DNA from: Planctomycetota bacterium
Lineage (GTDB): Bacteria; Planctomycetota; UBA1135; GCA-002686595
Assembly (NCBI GenBank): GCA_027623615.1
Contig: JAQBVH010000250.1
Location: 1-5,778 of the forward strand
Length of the DNA: 5,778 bases
Direction: 5' to 3'
Of this stretch, positions 1-5,055 are shown piece after piece (position 1 is the stretch's first letter; each line of letters starts with the position of its first letter). The position numbers and the translations under genes were made by a program. Under the pieces are notes generated by a model. It did not search any database. It was not told the origin of the DNA and was given only the letters and a program-made list of their open reading frames with translations.

Positions 1-150
1 GCAGTGTCCGCTCCGGCGGGTACCCATCCCGCCGCTCTTTCCACGGGCGAGATCCGCTCGATCCTCGAACACGCCGGTGACAGCTGTCCCATGGGCCCCT
101 GCAAGGGATGCCCGCATCAGGACGTGCGCACCGGCGGCTGCAACGCCTGA
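1..150 (+). CDS. C-terminal 49 residues of an unidentified protein with a Cys-rich tail (5' truncated)
   Basis: Frame 1 is open from the first base to the TGA at 148-150. The visible part begins with an Ala/Pro/Ser/Thr-rich stretch that looks like a linker (visible residues 1-14). A short amphipathic helix-like segment follows, reading STGEIRSILEHAG (14-26). The tail has four cysteines at visible residues 29, 34, 37 and 47, spaced CX4CX2CX9C, with Pro, Gly and His between them. That spacing could hold a metal ion or an iron-sulfur cluster, but it does not match the classical ferredoxin pattern CX2CX2CX3CP. A linker plus short helix at a C-terminus also resembles BMC encapsulation peptides. 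The stop lies 16 bases before the BMC hexamer gene, so it is probably in the same operon and may be cargo. A GTG at position 4 could in theory be a start, but continuation upstream is more likely. I do not recognise the family. Confidence 0.6.
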   Translation, partial: AVSAPAGTHPAALSTGEIRSILEHAGDSCPMGPCKGCPHQDVRTGGCNA

Positions 151-166
151 AACCTAGGAAGATCAA

Positions 167-472
167 ATGACCCTCGACACCGACATCGCCCTCGGGCTGA
201 TCGAAACCAAAGGCCTGATCGGCGCCGTGGAGGCCGCCGACGCGATGGTGAAGGCCGCCAAGGTGACGCTGCTCGGCAAGGAGAAGTCCGGCTCTGGCCT
301 CGTCACCGTGATGGTGCGTGGTGAGGTCGGCGCGGTGAAGGCCGCGACCGAAGCGGGCCAGGCCGCCGCCAAGCGCGTCGGCGAGGTCGTCTCCGTGCAC
401 GTCATCCCGCGCCCGGCAGTCGACCTGGAGCAGTACCTGCCCCCGGTCGATCCGCCGCACGTCAAGAAGTAG
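167..472 (+). CDS. BMC-H shell hexamer protein (PduA/EutM/CcmK type)
   Basis: This 101-residue protein is a canonical single-BMC-domain shell protein. Proteins of this type form flat hexamers that tile the microcompartment facets, and their central pores pass small metabolites. The opening [18 protein letters not shown] (residues 8-25), the pore loop around SGSGL (41-45), [19 protein letters not shown] (46-64) and VSVHVIPRP (75-83) are near-consensus. K29 corresponds to the conserved edge lysine that packs between hexamers, and R82 lies in the PRP element that contacts it. The pore loop carries small Ser/Gly residues, as in hexamers with an open polar pore. An 18-residue tail after P83 contains LEQYLPP and is longer than the shortest family members. 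AGGAAG at 156-161 is a good ribosome site five bases before the ATG. It is the first shell gene in the operon and probably the most abundant product. Confidence 0.97.
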   Translation: MTLDTDIALGLIETKGLIGAVEAADAMVKAAKVTLLGKEKSGSGLVTVMVRGEVGAVKAATEAGQAAAKRVGEVVSVHVIPRPAVDLEQYLPPVDPPHVKK

Positions 473-490
473 GAGCGGCGCCCAACGCCC

Positions 491-1135
491 ATGCCCGGCT
501 CAACGAAACTCGAGCTTCGCGGCGCGGTCTACATCGATCAGATGCAGCCGCAGTTCACCGCGACCTGCGCCGCCAACTCGGATGGCTACTTCCCCGTGAC
601 CGGGGAGGCAGCCTTCTGGCTGGAGGTGCGCCCGGGCATCGTGATCAACCGGCTGATGGACATCGCCCTCAAGAACTGCGACGTCACCCCCGGCGCGCTG
701 ATCACCGAGCGGCACTACGGCACGCTCGAGGTGCACGGCCCCGACCAGGGCCAGGTGCGCCAGGCGGGGTCGTTGATCCTGCAGGAGATGGGGGCGGTCG
801 TGGAGGACCAGCTCGCGCCGCTGATCCTCACCGACGAGACGATCCGCAAGATCGACGACCACCAGGCGATGCTGATCAACCGCACGCGGGCCGGGATGCT
901 CGTCCTCGGGGACGACACCCTCTACACCCTCGAGGTGTCTCCGGCGGTGCACGTCACCCTGGCGGCGAACGAGGCCGAGAAGGCCAGCCCCGTGCGCCTC
1001 GTTGGACTCGGGGCGGACGGCGCCGTCGGCCGCCTGCGCTTGGCGGGCACCGACGCCGAGATCGATGCTGCGGTGTCGGCCGTGCAGCGCGCCCTCGCGG
1101 GCGTGCCTGGTCGCAAGCATGGGGGGGGCGCCTGA
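491..1135 (+). CDS. BMC-T shell trimer, permuted tandem-domain (CsoS1D/CcmP-like) type
   Basis: The 214-residue product has two BMC domains, about residues 7-102 and 113-208. The first contains YIDQMQPQ (14-21), a GEAAFWLEVRPGIVINRLMDIALK segment (38-61), ITERHYG (71-77) and LEVHGPDQGQVRQAG (79-93), which match the permuted domains of CsoS1D-like proteins. In that family two trimers stack face to face around a chamber, and a conserved Glu-Arg pair opens or closes a large pore. E73-R74 here are the likely equivalents, by analogy. The second domain (RAGMLVLG at 133-140, then LYTLEVSPAVHVTLAANEAEK) is more divergent. The AGGAG at 471-475 is rather far (15 bases) from the ATG at 491, but no better start is visible. 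The stop overlaps the next ATG by one base. A G8 run falls in the last codons. Confidence 0.92.
   Translation: MPGSTKLELRGAVYIDQMQPQFTATCAANSDGYFPVTGEAAFWLEVRPGIVINRLMDIALKNCDVTPGALITERHYGTLEVHGPDQGQVRQAGSLILQEMGAVVEDQLAPLILTDETIRKIDDHQAMLINRTRAGMLVLGDDTLYTLEVSPAVHVTLAANEAEKASPVRLVGLGADGAVGRLRLAGTDAEIDAAVSAVQRALAGVPGRKHGGGA
1121..1128 (+). repeat. G8 homopolymer just before the stop of the permuted BMC-T gene
   Basis: Eight consecutive G residues encode Gly-Gly-Gly near the protein's C-terminus, five bases ahead of the TGA stop. A -1 slip here, or one inserted G, would continue translation through the codons at 1129 and 1132 and straight into the ATG at 1135. That would join the trimer to the downstream pentamer protein. 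Runs of G are also frequent sites of sequencing error and of replication slippage. Confidence 0.9.
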
Positions 1136-1437
1136 TGTTCCTCGGTCGTGTCGTCGGTCAGGTGTGGGCCACCAGGAAGAGCGCTGACCTCGAGGGCAAG
1201 CGCCTGCTGCTCGTGCGCCCGCTGGAGAGCTACGAGGAGGGCGACCCGGTCGGACCCGTGGTCGCCGTCGATCCGGTCGGCGCCGACGTGGGAGAGCGCG
1301 TTGTCGTCGCCTTCGGCAAGGCGGCGCGGGTGGCCTGCGGCGGTGACGGAGACTTCGCGTTCGAGGCGGCCATCGTCGGCATCGTCGACGACGTCGACGC
1401 AACGGGCGCGCCGGCCGACTGGTCGGAGGTCGGCTGA
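1135..1437 (+). CDS. BMC-P shell pentamer protein 1 (EutN/CcmL family)
   Basis: The 100-residue product has the full EutN/CcmL fold signature. BMC-P proteins form pentamers that cap the vertices of the polyhedral shell. Visible family features are GRVVGQVWATRK at the N-terminus (residues 4-15), LEGKRLLLVRPL (19-30), AVDPVGADVGERVVV (44-58), the GKAAR element (61-65) and IVGIVDDV near the end (80-87). The length is normal for the family. The ATG overlaps the upstream TGA by one base and its own TGA overlaps the next ATG by one base, so translation is probably coupled across three shell genes. Residues 68-74 form a Gly/Asp loop. Nothing is missing compared with typical members. The short C-terminus (ATGAPADWSEVG) carries no extra domain. 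Confidence 0.95.
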   Translation: MFLGRVVGQVWATRKSADLEGKRLLLVRPLESYEEGDPVGPVVAVDPVGADVGERVVVAFGKAARVACGGDGDFAFEAAIVGIVDDVDATGAPADWSEVG

Positions 1438-1793
1438 TGCACCTCGCGACCGTCGTCGGGACCCTCTGGTCCACCAAGAAGGACGAGAGCCTGATCGGGC
1501 TGCGCTTCCTCGTCGTGCAGCCGCACAACGCGGACGGCTCGCTGGCAAGGAACACGATGGTCGCTGCCGACAACGTCGGCGCAGGCATCGGCGAGCGGGT
1601 GCTCGTCGTGCACGGCCGCGCCGCGCGTTTTCTGATCGGGCGCGGGCACGACGTCGGGATGCAGACTGCGGTCGCCGGGATCATCGACAGGGTCGAGCTC
1701 CAGGGCGGCCGATCGCTCGGCATCACCGCCGAGTGGGACAGCGAGACCGCGGACAGCGAGACCGCGGACAGCGAGACCCGGACAACGAGATAG
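1437..1793 (+). CDS. BMC-P shell pentamer protein 2 (EutN/CcmL family), acidic repeat tail cut short by a likely 1-base deletion
   Basis: The 118-residue protein keeps the family core: VVGTLWSTKK (residues 6-15), LIGLRFLVVQP (19-29), AADNVGAGIGERVLVVHGRAAR (43-64) and AVAGIIDRVEL (78-88). The core is only moderately similar to the upstream pentamer, so the two probably occupy different vertices or mixed positions. After residue 100 the protein enters a repeat reading DSETA, encoded by 15-base DNA units. The third unit lacks one base, so the frame changes to RTTR and stops at the TAG at 1791-1793. Restoring that base would extend the protein to about 129 residues, ending with DNEIA, DSETA and DRES. 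The stop would then be TGA 1823-1825, overlapping the next ATG (1822-1824) as ATGA. The other shell-gene junctions around it also overlap, which supports the longer frame as ancestral. Confidence 0.93.
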   Translation: MHLATVVGTLWSTKKDESLIGLRFLVVQPHNADGSLARNTMVAADNVGAGIGERVLVVHGRAARFLIGRGHDVGMQTAVAGIIDRVELQGGRSLGITAEWDSETADSETADSETRTTR

Positions 1794-1810
1794 CGGACAG
1801 CGAGACCGCA
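1737..1810 (+). repeat. 15-base tandem repeat encoding (DSETA)n, five units, one with a deletion
   Basis: The unit is gacagcgagaccgcg. Units lie at 1737-1751, 1752-1766, 1767-1780 (14 bases; a G is missing near its 3' end), 1781-1795 (three substitutions) and 1796-1810 (one substitution). A decayed sixth start follows at 1811. Fifteen bases is a multiple of three, so gain or loss of whole units would keep the reading frame. The short unit does not, and it causes the stop at 1791. In the restored frame the products are acidic, Ser/Thr-rich pentapeptides. Confidence 0.92.
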
Positions 1811-1821
1811 GACAGAGAATC

Positions 1822-2418
1822 ATGAACCGGAACGACCACAACCCCAGCCTGCGTGACGACCTCGGCCTCGGGACCGCCATCGGCCTGCTCGAGCTCTGCT
1901 CGGTCGCCCGCGGCGTCGAAGTGGCCGACGCCATCCTGTGGGAGTCGGACATCGAGCTGCTCTTCGCCACCCACGTGCAGCCCGGCAAGTACGTGATCCT
2001 CTTCACGGGCAGCGTCGAGGACCTGCGCTCGGCCCTGCGCCTCGGCGCGGAGCTGGCCCAGGGCGACCTGGTCGACCAGCTGCTCATCCCGCAAGTGCAC
2101 CCCCAGGTCGAGGCAGCGCTGCGCCGCCAAGACGGACACATCGAGGGCACGATCGATGCCGTCGGCGTGGTCGAGACGACCACCGTCGCGTCGGCGATCG
2201 AGGCCGCGGACCGCAGCCTCAAGCGCGCCACAGTCGACCTGATGGAGCTGCGCATCGCCAACGGCCTGGGCGGCAAGAGCTACCTCTCCATCACCGGCGA
2301 GGTCAGCGACGTGCGCTCGTCCGTCGCGGCCGGCGCCGGCTTCGCTGAGGCGCAGGGCAAGCTGACCCGCCAGGTCATCATCCCGCGCCCGCACCCGGAC
2401 CTGGTCCGCTTCCTCTAG
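1822..2418 (+). CDS. BMC-T shell trimer, tandem-domain single-layer (PduT/BMC-T1-like)
   Basis: The 198-residue product holds two BMC domains in the ordinary, non-permuted order. The first runs about 18-100 ([19 protein letters not shown], then a pore loop with QPGKY at 53-57). The second runs about 112-193 ([18 protein letters not shown], pore loop ANGLGGK at 146-152, then IIPRPHPDL). Trimers of this kind replace hexamers in the facet and often form specialised pores. PduT itself binds an iron-sulfur cluster through a pore-loop cysteine. Here neither pore loop has a cysteine, and the only Cys (C26) is in the ELCSVARG element, so a PduT-type cluster is not supported. The ribosome site before ATG 1822 is weak, which fits translation coupled to the upstream gene. 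The TAG stop is in the same frame as the following gene. Confidence 0.95.
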   Translation: MNRNDHNPSLRDDLGLGTAIGLLELCSVARGVEVADAILWESDIELLFATHVQPGKYVILFTGSVEDLRSALRLGAELAQGDLVDQLLIPQVHPQVEAALRRQDGHIEGTIDAVGVVETTTVASAIEAADRSLKRATVDLMELRIANGLGGKSYLSITGEVSDVRSSVAAGAGFAEAQGKLTRQVIIPRPHPDLVRFL

Positions 2419-2433
2419 GCGCAGGACCTTCTG

Positions 2434-2721
2434 TTGCCCGGCAAGGAGCTCGTCACCGAAGCCTGCGTGCGCCAGATGGCGCCGCAGTCCGAGCTCGTGC
2501 TCGGGCCGAACAAGATCGCCACACCCGCCGCCCTGGACCTCGCGTTCGCCAGGGGCATTCGGGTGCGCCACGGGGGGAGGAGCGCGCCGGCGCCGGCCGC
2601 CTCCGACCTGTGGTCCCGAGTCAAGTCCACCGACGGGACCTACGTCGTCACCGTGCGCGCCGGCCGCGCCACGGTGGTGCGGGTCGACCGTGGGAACCCC
2701 GAACCGATCGGGGAGGAGTAA
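2434..2721 (+). CDS. Small BMC-locus protein with EutT/EutQ-like N-terminal domain
   Basis: The product is 95 residues if it starts at TTG 2434; CTG 2431 is an alternative and no ATG is available. AGGA at 2423-2426 is a reasonable ribosome site for the TTG. Residues 5-45 resemble the short N-terminal domain of EutT and EutQ: an LVTEACVR element (6-13), a spacer, then [17 protein letters not shown] (29-45). A low-complexity Ala/Pro linker follows. The tail from 58 ([20 protein letters not shown], then TVVRVDRG) looks like beta strands. Neither the EutT adenosyltransferase nor the EutQ cupin part is present. The gene sits directly behind a shell gene, in the same frame and separated by one TAG. 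Its function is unknown; a scaffold, cargo adaptor or assembly role is an inference. The next gene begins with a similar domain. Confidence 0.8.
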   Translation: MPGKELVTEACVRQMAPQSELVLGPNKIATPAALDLAFARGIRVRHGGRSAPAPAASDLWSRVKSTDGTYVVTVRAGRATVVRVDRGNPEPIGEE

Positions 2722-2723
2722 GC

Positions 2724-3230
2724 ATGCCGCGCCGCTTCATCACCGCCGAGGACGTCCGCCGCTCCGGCGGCGAGATCGTTGTCGATGCCGAGACCGTGGT
2801 CACGCCGCAGGCCCTCGAGGCAGCGGCCGCCGCTGGGGTCGCCATTCGCCAGGCCGGCGGCCAGCCCTACGCGGAGCCGGTCCCCGACCGCGGCCCGGAC
2901 GCCGCGCTGGCCACGAGCCACCTACCGCACCTGCCCGAGCCGAACTCCGACCTGTCCGGCATGACCGGCGTGGTCGTGACCGTAGTCGGTCGCAACCGGC
3001 CGGGGGTCTTGGCGGAGATCACGACCACACTCGCCGGCGCGAACGCCGACGTGCGGGACATCTCCCAACGCACCCTGCCCGACTACTTCCACCTCGTCCT
3101 GACCGTGGCCCTCCAGAGCGGCAGCGAGTTCGAGTCGTTCAAGCAGTGCATGGAGTGCATGGGCGGACAGGACGACTACGTGGTGCGCGTGATGCACGAG
3201 CGGGTGTTCCGCTTCATGCACCGCATCTGA
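2724..3230 (+). CDS. EutT/EutQ-like N-terminal domain fused to a UPF0237 ACT-domain protein
   Basis: The start ATG 2724 is preceded by a strong GGAGGAG at 2712-2718, and the product is 168 residues. Residues 5-42 carry FITAEDVR (5-12) and [16 protein letters not shown] (27-42), the same short domain type as in the preceding gene. A Pro/Ala/Asp-rich linker spans about 43-79. Residues 80-168 match an entire free-standing UPF0237 protein in both length and sequence. They begin with [20 protein letters not shown], continue through [20 protein letters not shown] and end with [11 protein letters not shown], the usual family ending being close to MHRI. ACT domains commonly bind small ligands such as amino acids and regulate a partner. 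UPF0237 genes are normally paired with UPF0210, as here. The N-terminal extension is atypical for UPF0237 and suggests recruitment to the microcompartment (inference). Confidence 0.9.
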   Translation: MPRRFITAEDVRRSGGEIVVDAETVVTPQALEAAAAAGVAIRQAGGQPYAEPVPDRGPDAALATSHLPHLPEPNSDLSGMTGVVVTVVGRNRPGVLAEITTTLAGANADVRDISQRTLPDYFHLVLTVALQSGSEFESFKQCMECMGGQDDYVVRVMHERVFRFMHRI

Positions 3231-3244
3231 ACCCAGGACCTGCA

Positions 3245-4609
3245 ATGCCCTTCACCGACGAGGAGATCCTCGAGACGGTCCGGATGATCGAGCTCGAGAC
3301 GCTCGACATCCGCACGACCACATTGGGGATCAGTCTGTTCGACTGCGCCGACCCCGACCTCGAGAGCTCGGCGGAGAAGGTCTACGCCAAGATCGTCCAC
3401 CACGCGAAGGACCTGGTGAGGATCGCGGACAGCATCGCCGCCGACTACGGCGTGCCGATCGTGAACAAGCGCATCGCGGTCACTCCGATCTCGATGGTCG
3501 CCGCGGCCTCGGGCTCCCACGACCTGGTGCCCTTCGCGCGCGCCATGGACGCGGCGGCCAAGGAGGTCGGCGTCGACTTCATCGGTGGCTTCAGCGCCTA
3601 CGTGCACAAGGGCTTCACGCGCTCGGACGACGCCCTGTTCGATTCGATCCCCGCCGCCCTGGCCGAGACCGACCGCGTGTGTGCCTCGGTCAGCCTCGCC
3701 ACGAGCCGGGCCGGGATCAACATGGACGCGGTGGCGCGCTTCAGTGACGTGATCCTCGACACCGCGGCCCGCACGGCCGCCGACGGTGGCCTGGGCTGCG
3801 CGAAGCTGGTGTGCTTCTCGAACCCGGTCGAGGACAACCCCTTCGTGGCTGGCGCGCACATCGGACCGGGCGAGGGCGAGACCGTCCTCAACGTCGGCGT
3901 CTCGGGCCCGGGTGTGGTGCGCAGCGCGCTGGCCCGCCTCGGACCGGATGCAGACCTCTTGGCCGTGGCCGAGACGATCAAGCGTACGGCCTTCAAGATC
4001 ACGCGCATGGGCGAGCTGGTCGGCCGCGAGGCCGCCAAGCGTCTGGGCACGGCGTTCGGAATCGTGGACGTCTCGCTCGCGCCCACGCCGGCGATCGGCG
4101 ACTCGGTGGCGGACATCCTCGAGCTGATCGGGGTCGACCGCACCGGCGCTCCCGGGACGACCGCGGCGCTCGCGCTCCTGACGGACGCGGTCAAGAAGGG
4201 CGGCGCGATGGCCTCCTCCTCGGTCGGGGGCCTGTCGGGCGCCTTCATCCCGGTGTCCGAGGACCAGGGCATGATCGACGCAGTCCGGCTCGGCGCGTTG
4301 AGCCTCGCCAAGCTCGAGGCGATGACGGCGGTCTGCTCGGTTGGCCTCGACATGATCGCGGTGCCGGGTGACACGCCGGCCGCGACCTTGACGGGCATGA
4401 TCGCGGACGAGCTGGCGATCGGCATGGTCAATCACAAGACGACCGCCGTGCGCGTCATCCCGGTGCCGGGCAAGGGCGCGGGCGAAACCGTCGAGTGGGG
4501 CGGGCTGCTCGGGACAGCGATCGTGCAGGACCCGGGCAAGTTCTCGTGTGCCGTCCTGCACCGCCGGGGTGGTCGCATCCCCGCGCCGATCCAGTCGTAT
4601 CGCAACTGA
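3245..4609 (+). CDS. UPF0210/DUF711 'PFL family' protein
   Basis: The 454-residue product is full length for UPF0210 (about 450 residues), with AGGA at 3235-3238 six bases before the ATG. It matches the family from end to end: [20 protein letters not shown] (8-27), [17 protein letters not shown] (31-47), [12 protein letters not shown] (73-84), [13 protein letters not shown] (193-205), [17 protein letters not shown] (271-287), [11 protein letters not shown] (367-377), [15 protein letters not shown] (396-410) and RGGRIPAPI (441-449). The family has a pyruvate formate-lyase-like fold and is named accordingly, but it has no established reaction. I see no glycyl-radical motif near the C-terminus, so radical chemistry should not be assumed. 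It follows its usual UPF0237 partner by 14 bases and is the only large enzyme-like gene in this shell operon. It is therefore the main candidate for a BMC-associated activity, whether or not it is packaged. Confidence 0.95.
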   Translation: MPFTDEEILETVRMIELETLDIRTTTLGISLFDCADPDLESSAEKVYAKIVHHAKDLVRIADSIAADYGVPIVNKRIAVTPISMVAAASGSHDLVPFARAMDAAAKEVGVDFIGGFSAYVHKGFTRSDDALFDSIPAALAETDRVCASVSLATSRAGINMDAVARFSDVILDTAARTAADGGLGCAKLVCFSNPVEDNPFVAGAHIGPGEGETVLNVGVSGPGVVRSALARLGPDADLLAVAETIKRTAFKITRMGELVGREAAKRLGTAFGIVDVSLAPTPAIGDSVADILELIGVDRTGAPGTTAALALLTDAVKKGGAMASSSVGGLSGAFIPVSEDQGMIDAVRLGALSLAKLEAMTAVCSVGLDMIAVPGDTPAATLTGMIADELAIGMVNHKTTAVRVIPVPGKGAGETVEWGGLLGTAIVQDPGKFSCAVLHRRGGRIPAPIQSYRN

Positions 4610-4635
4610 CGGCAGGCGCGACGCGATCCGCCGAT

Positions 4636-4680
4636 CTCGAGGGGCCGGCCCTGGCCGTCTCGAGGGCAGGCCCTGGCCGT
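4636..4680. repeat. Direct tandem repeat, 23 + 22 bases
   Basis: Two abutting copies (4636-4658 and 4659-4680) share the opening ctcgaggg and the ending ggccctggccgt. They differ by one base of length and a change in the middle. The repeat lies 26 bases after the UPF0210 stop. Each copy can form a short GC stem (AGGG with CCCT), but no T tract follows, so a rho-independent terminator is not supported. A factor-binding or recombination-derived duplication is possible. Confidence 0.8.
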
Positions 4681-4751
4681 AGGGTCCACCACCTCCCACC
4701 GCCCGCCCAGGGAGACGGTCCGCGCGCGGGCCGGTTGCGGGGGTTGGCGAG

Positions 4752-4803
4752 CGACGCCTCCCGGGACCAGGTGGGCGTCGAGCGCGGGGTCGGGCCCCAC
4801 CTG
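4752..4803 (+). other. Two overlapping, mutually exclusive inverted repeats
   Basis: CGACGCC (4752-4758) pairs with GGCGTCG (4774-4780) across a 15-base loop. CAGGTGGG (4768-4775) pairs with CCCACCTG (4796-4803) across a 20-base loop. The 3' arm of the first stem shares bases with the 5' arm of the second, so only one can form at a time. This layout is seen in attenuators, but in DNA this GC-rich it may be chance. No leader peptide or ligand-binding core was recognised. Confidence 0.4.
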
Positions 4804-4844
4804 ACGGCCACGAGCTCGGAGCTGCACGCACGCAGCAACTTCCT

Positions 4845-4850
4845 AGGAGG
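4845..4850 (+). other. Perfect Shine-Dalgarno-like AGGAGG without an obvious gene
   Basis: AGGAGG at 4845-4850 lies within TCCTAGGA, a palindrome that could mask it. The only start-like codon at normal spacing is CTG 4856, which would give a 24-residue peptide ending at TGA 4928-4930, inside the downstream dyad. The peptide (LAQSFPSPVRPSGARTARS and a few more residues) resembles nothing I know. It may be a leader peptide or a chance match. Confidence 0.3.
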
Positions 4851-4917
4851 TCGCACTGGCGCAGAGTTTTCCGTCACCGGTCCGCCCGTCTGGAGCGCGC
4901 ACGGCAAGATCGAAGTG

Positions 4918-4941
4918 TCACCTTCCGTGAACGGAGCGTGA
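4918..4941. promoter_or_regulatory. 24-base dyad, probable operator
   Basis: The sequence has the form TCAC-N2-TCCGT-N2-ACGGA-N2-GTGA. Nine of the twelve symmetric pairs match, and the mismatches fall in three evenly spaced pairs. The two-base centre rules out a stable RNA hairpin over the whole length, so binding by a dimeric helix-turn-helix repressor or activator to DNA is more likely. It lies 114 bases upstream of the GAF/HD-GYP-like gene and may control that gene or a promoter in the gap. The cognate regulator is not identifiable here. Confidence 0.55.
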
Positions 4942-4948
4942 GCGGAGG

Positions 4949-5020
4949 GGGAGACGACTCTCCCGGGCGGCCGTGTCTCTGGCTCGGCCGCCCCCTGCGT
5001 GTCAGGCCTCGCGGGCGAGG
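4949..5020 (+). terminator. Three close GC-rich hairpins (terminator or structured leader)
   Basis: Hairpin 1 is GGGAGA/TCTCCC with a CGAC loop (4949-4964). Hairpin 2 abuts it and has a perfect nine-pair stem, GGGCGGCCG/CGGCCGCCC, with an 11-base loop (4965-4993). Hairpin 3 is CCTCG/CGAGG with a CGGG loop (5007-5020), followed by ATTT. The last has the shape of a weak intrinsic terminator with a poor T tract. Because the cluster is only 35 bases from the next start, it could instead be the structured 5' leader of that gene. The orientation is uncertain because the stems would also form on the opposite strand. Confidence 0.45.
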
Positions 5021-5055
5021 ATTTCCCGACAGCTCGCCCTGCAGCGCCGCGCGAG

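Larger units (their letters stand above)
4610..5055. other. Intergenic region without a convincing gene, rich in repeats and hairpins
   Basis: The 446 bases between the UPF0210 stop and the next credible start hold no frame with recognisable protein similarity. Frames that run across part of it give Arg/Pro/Gly-rich, low-complexity translations. What can be seen is a tandem repeat (4636-4680), overlapping stems (4752-4803), a small stem at 4821-4836 (GCTGC/GCAGC), an orphan AGGAGG (4845-4850), a 24-base dyad (4918-4941) and three close hairpins (4949-5020). I could not identify a confident sigma-factor promoter. The operon end and the start of the next transcription unit probably both lie here. 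Confidence 0.75.

Noticed and set aside
500..1726. Long minus-strand open frame opposite the shell genes
   Set aside because: It gives an Arg/Pro/His-rich low-complexity translation and lies opposite clear BMC-T and BMC-P genes. Long antisense frames are expected in very GC-rich DNA.
1737..1810. CRISPR-like array
   Set aside because: The units are 15 bases long, abut without spacers and are coding in frame with a shell protein, so they are a protein-tail tandem repeat.
1822..2418. Iron-sulfur cluster in the trimer pore, as in PduT
   Set aside because: Neither pore loop (around QPGK and GLGGK) contains a cysteine, so the PduT-type ligand is missing.
2610..2723. Upstream GTG start that would add 38 residues to the UPF0237 fusion
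   Set aside because: The added sequence is Arg-rich shadow coding overlapping the previous gene, while ATG 2724 has a strong GGAGGAG and begins exactly at the EutT/EutQ-like domain.
3245..4609. Glycyl-radical enzyme of the pyruvate formate-lyase type
   Set aside because: The family name reflects a fold relationship only. No C-terminal glycyl-radical motif and no activating enzyme gene are visible, and the length fits UPF0210 rather than the much larger radical enzymes.
3176..4831. 551-codon minus-strand open frame opposite UPF0210
   Set aside because: The translation is rich in Arg, Asp, His and Gly with no recognisable domain, while the opposite strand encodes a full-length conserved protein.
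4681..4917. Sigma-70 type promoter
   Set aside because: TTG-containing and AT-richer stretches occur (such as around 4735 and 4865), but no -35/-10 pair with acceptable spacing could be defended.
4495..4941. Plus-strand frame of 148 codons overlapping the UPF0210 end and running into the gap
   Set aside because: It starts inside UPF0210 in another frame, gives low-complexity Arg/Gly/Pro sequence for most of its length, and has no ribosome site at its start.
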